Shown: positions 6,770-8,419 of the stretch, piece after piece
Numbering within the stretch: the first letter of the stretch is position 1
Layout: each line of letters starts with the position of its first letter
Origin: CAYZRJ01 sp964480825
GTDB lineage: Bacteria > Patescibacteriota > WWE3 > UBA101185 > UBA10185
Length of the DNA: 8,419 nucleotides
NCBI GenBank assembly: GCA_964480825.1
Contig: CAYZRJ010000030.1
Location: 1-8,419, forward strand
Reading direction: 5' to 3'
Translations under genes and position numbers: made by a program
Notes under the pieces: generated by a model
Database searches by the model: none
The model's input: the letters and a program-made list of their open reading frames with translations, nothing else
Told to the model about the DNA's origin: nothing

Positions 6770-7714
6770 ATGAATATCCTGCTGAATATCACCGCCGCTA
6801 TTTTTCTGTCTATACTTCTGGTTAAGTCCGCTACTTGGATGATTCGATCCACATCAAGATTAGCAAAACATTTTCAAATTTCAGAATACACCGTTAGTTT
6901 TTTAATAGTAGCTTTTGCGACCTCGCTACCGGAGCTTGTGGTTGGTATTGTTTCAGCAATAGATAAAAACCCAAGTTTATCTTATGGAAATGTTTTAGGC
7001 TCTAATATCGCTGATTTAACTATAGTTTTAGCAATTCCTATTCTTGTAGGCGGTGCTATTAGTACAAGAGACATTCTTAAAAACAAAGATATAGTTTTTG
7101 GCTTGTTTTTTGGTTTGCTTCCGATTTTACTTATAATCGATGGTACGCTATCACAAGTAGATGGCTTAATCTTGGTAGCAAGTTATATTTTCTATCTTTT
7201 TACTGTTTTTAAAAGAAGTGTTTCAATTGAAGCTTTCGTACAACAGTTTCAGCAGGCAAACGTGATCAAAGAATTACTGATATTTATTTTTTCAGTAGTC
7301 TTAATGCTTTTATCAGCAGATTTATTAGTAAAAATAGCTGAGGGTCTGAGTTTAGAAGCAAAAATACCGCTATTTTTTGTAGGGCTTACGGTTACAGCAC
7401 TAGGAACCTCACTTCCAGAATTGGTGTTTGGGTTAAAAGCTATTAAAACAAATCATAAAGGAGAAGTTTTAGGCACTGTTGTGGGCAGTGTTATTGCGAA
7501 TTCAACATTGGTGTTAGGCGCCACTTCAATAATTTCACCAATACATAGAGATGGTAATTTAGGCATTACTTCTGTATTTTTTTTGATTTTTACTTTGATT
7601 TCTTTTTTAGTATTATCAATTATTAATAAAAAACTATCTCGGATTGAAGCTGTTTTCTTACTATGTATATACATTGCCTTCGTTGTTGTAGAAAGATACC
7701 TAGTTAAGATTTAG
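6770..7714 (+). CDS. Na+/Ca2+ exchanger-family (CaCA) antiporter
   Basis: A 314-residue integral membrane protein with about ten hydrophobic helices and the two inverted alpha-repeats that define the Ca2+:cation antiporter family. Alpha-1 contains FATSLPELVVG (49-59) and GNVLGSNIADL (73-83). Alpha-2 contains LGTSLPELVFG (211-221) and GTVVGSVIANS (235-245). E55 and E217 correspond to the paired ion-binding glutamates. The partner position 27 residues later is D82 in alpha-1 and N244 in alpha-2. Length is typical of prokaryotic YrbG/NCX_Mj-like exchangers. It probably exports Ca2+ using the Na+ or H+ gradient, complementing the Ca2+-type ATPase encoded nearby on the other strand. The ATG is set by the family N-terminus and the TATACT box 6 nt before it. 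It ends in TAG and converges on the NTPase gene. Confidence 0.92.
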   Translation: MNILLNITAAIFLSILLVKSATWMIRSTSRLAKHFQISEYTVSFLIVAFATSLPELVVGIVSAIDKNPSLSYGNVLGSNIADLTIVLAIPILVGGAISTRDILKNKDIVFGLFFGLLPILLIIDGTLSQVDGLILVASYIFYLFTVFKRSVSIEAFVQQFQQANVIKELLIFIFSVVLMLLSADLLVKIAEGLSLEAKIPLFFVGLTVTALGTSLPELVFGLKAIKTNHKGEVLGTVVGSVIANSTLVLGATSIISPIHRDGNLGITSVFFLIFTLISFLVLSIINKKLSRIEAVFLLCIYIAFVVVERYLVKI

Positions 7715-7810
7715 AACCTTAATCTTTTCTGGGACGAAAATTAACGCTACAATAAGTCCTGCTACATTAGACTTTCATGTCTTTCAGAAAGTTGTTGACG
7801 AAGGTATTGA

Positions 7811-8362
7811 TTATATTCGGATCAACACATCGACAGGAAGGTTTAAGATATCCAAAATTCTTTTAGTAATTTTTTGAGGTGAGTCGTTAGCATTCATCAA
7901 AATTCCTCCTTTTTTATGTATCTCACTTTCCCACCAGTCTTTCCATTCCAAAACCACATCTCTACCGTCTTGTGTGTTACCTATGTCATTTGTGCCCTCT
8001 CTGTTTTCTAATCTTTGATTTAAGGTATCTGAATCTGGTTGTAACACAATCACTTTATCAAAAAGTGGCAGTAAATCATCCATATTTGAGGCAATTCCAC
8101 AGTAGAACGTAACCCCCGACTTTTTAGATTCCAACAACTTTTTTAGTTTCTCAACATCACAAATCCATTCGGCATTTTTAATATGGATGGGTTTTGAATT
8201 ATCATAGTCCTCAAAAATCTTTTTAGTATCTTTATGATACATTTCAAACATTCCTTCAATGTTCTCAATATCGTAAGCATCGTATCCCAAATTAATTAGG
8301 TTCTTGCAGATAGTAGATTTACCTGTTCCAGAAACACCGGTTATTAATACTTCCATTTTCAT
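7811..8362 (-). CDS. P-loop NTPase, nucleotide/shikimate-kinase-like (AAA_33 type)
   Basis: A 183-residue cytoplasmic protein with a clear Walker A motif GVSGTGKST (9-17) directly after strand EVLIT. It then has WICD (66-69), YCGIASN (87-93), the hydrophobic strand KVIVLQPD (103-110), and RLENRE (117-122) with R117 and R121 placed like the LID arginines of small-molecule kinases. The fold resembles adenylate or shikimate kinase family proteins often annotated only as AAA-family ATPase; the phosphate acceptor is unknown. The final residues LPVDVLIRI extend beyond the expected ILDILN end. ATG at 8362 is preferred over the in-frame ATG two codons later because a TATAAT box ends 6 nt before it; no Shine-Dalgarno is present. 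It converges with the exchanger gene, 96 bp away. Confidence 0.82.
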   Translation of the reverse strand: MKMEVLITGVSGTGKSTICKNLINLGYDAYDIENIEGMFEMYHKDTKKIFEDYDNSKPIHIKNAEWICDVEKLKKLLESKKSGVTFYCGIASNMDDLLPLFDKVIVLQPDSDTLNQRLENREGTNDIGNTQDGRDVVLEWKDWWESEIHKKGGILMNANDSPQKITKRILDILNLPVDVLIRI

Positions 8363-8382
8363 AAATGAATTATACCTTAGTT
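8363..8382 (-). promoter_or_regulatory. Leaderless promoter of the NTPase gene
   Basis: TATAAT (8374-8369, minus strand) lies 6 nt before the ATG at 8362. The surrounding 15-mer AACTAAGGTATAATT (8382-8368) differs at one position from the promoter of the TspO-like gene. No -35 hexamer at normal spacing is visible within the remaining upstream bases. Confidence 0.6.
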
Positions 8383-8419
8383 CAAATTTCTATTGAGTGG
8401 TACTTGTTTTATGTTGTTA

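Noticed and set aside
7706..7792. Possible hairpins AAGATT/AATCTT (7706-7726) and ACTTTC/GAAAGT (7771-7792) between the convergent exchanger and NTPase genes.
   Set aside because: Stems are only 6 AT-rich base pairs and lack a proper T tract; not callable as terminators.
7702..7877. Open frame on the plus strand after the exchanger gene, encoding a stretch including DEGIDYIRINTSTGRF.
   Set aside because: It has no ATG, GTG or TTG at a sensible position and no Shine-Dalgarno, overlaps the 3' end of the NTPase gene in antisense and ends in TGA; no family recognised. It could be a gene remnant, but the evidence is too thin.
1..8419. Search for CRISPR arrays, tRNAs, rRNAs, transposase genes and long repeats.
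   Set aside because: Reading both strands I saw no spaced repeats, tRNA-like cloverleaf, transposase motif or inverted-repeat ends. Absence was judged by eye only.

Overview
The window looks like a stretch of a small, AT-rich bacterial genome, most likely a Patescibacteria/CPR lineage. The basis is family resemblance recalled without a search: a compact RNHCP zinc-ribbon protein, a TspO homologue starting directly at the WYxxLxKP segment, a KefB-type antiporter and a P2A-type ATPase that resemble CPR versions. Tight gene packing fits. Lineage confidence is moderate.

Layout. An RNHCP-domain protein (21-434, +) ends in a hairpin terminator and faces an M20 metallopeptidase (491-1618, -). Upstream of the peptidase in the same direction, 28 bp away, is a 69-codon TspO/MBR gene (1647-1856, -) that keeps both ends of the family but lacks the middle. 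Next is a complete Ca2+-type P-type ATPase (1933-4569, -). Behind it lies a broken KefB-like cation/proton antiporter (4615 to about 6218, -) carrying a premature TGA, a 1-nt frameshift, an internal deletion in its TrkA-N domain and no clear start. A strong terminator (6301-6341) separates it from a small unrecognised gene (6357-6683, -) of higher GC. A Na+/Ca2+ exchanger-family gene (6770-7714, +) is divergent from that gene, and a P-loop NTPase/kinase-like gene (7811-8362, -) closes the window.

How the genes fit together. A primary Ca2+ pump, a CaCA exchanger and the remains of a Kef antiporter form a cation-homeostasis neighbourhood, although they are separate transcription units. TspO-like plus M20 peptidase look like a two-gene operon.

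The most notable observations are these. (1) Four genes that begin transcription units have a TATAAT-like box ending only 6-8 nt before the ATG and no Shine-Dalgarno, implying leaderless mRNAs, while the operon-internal peptidase gene and the RNHCP gene have Shine-Dalgarno-like sites. (2) Two genes (TspO and Kef) show internal in-frame deletions relative to their families. (3) The in-frame TGA in the Kef gene sits where glycine is expected, and no intact gene here ends in TGA, so glycine recoding needs to be excluded, although the absence of TGA from more than 100 other glycine positions argues against it. I see no CRISPR array, mobile element, rRNA or tRNA, and no gene-free stretch longer than 300 bp.
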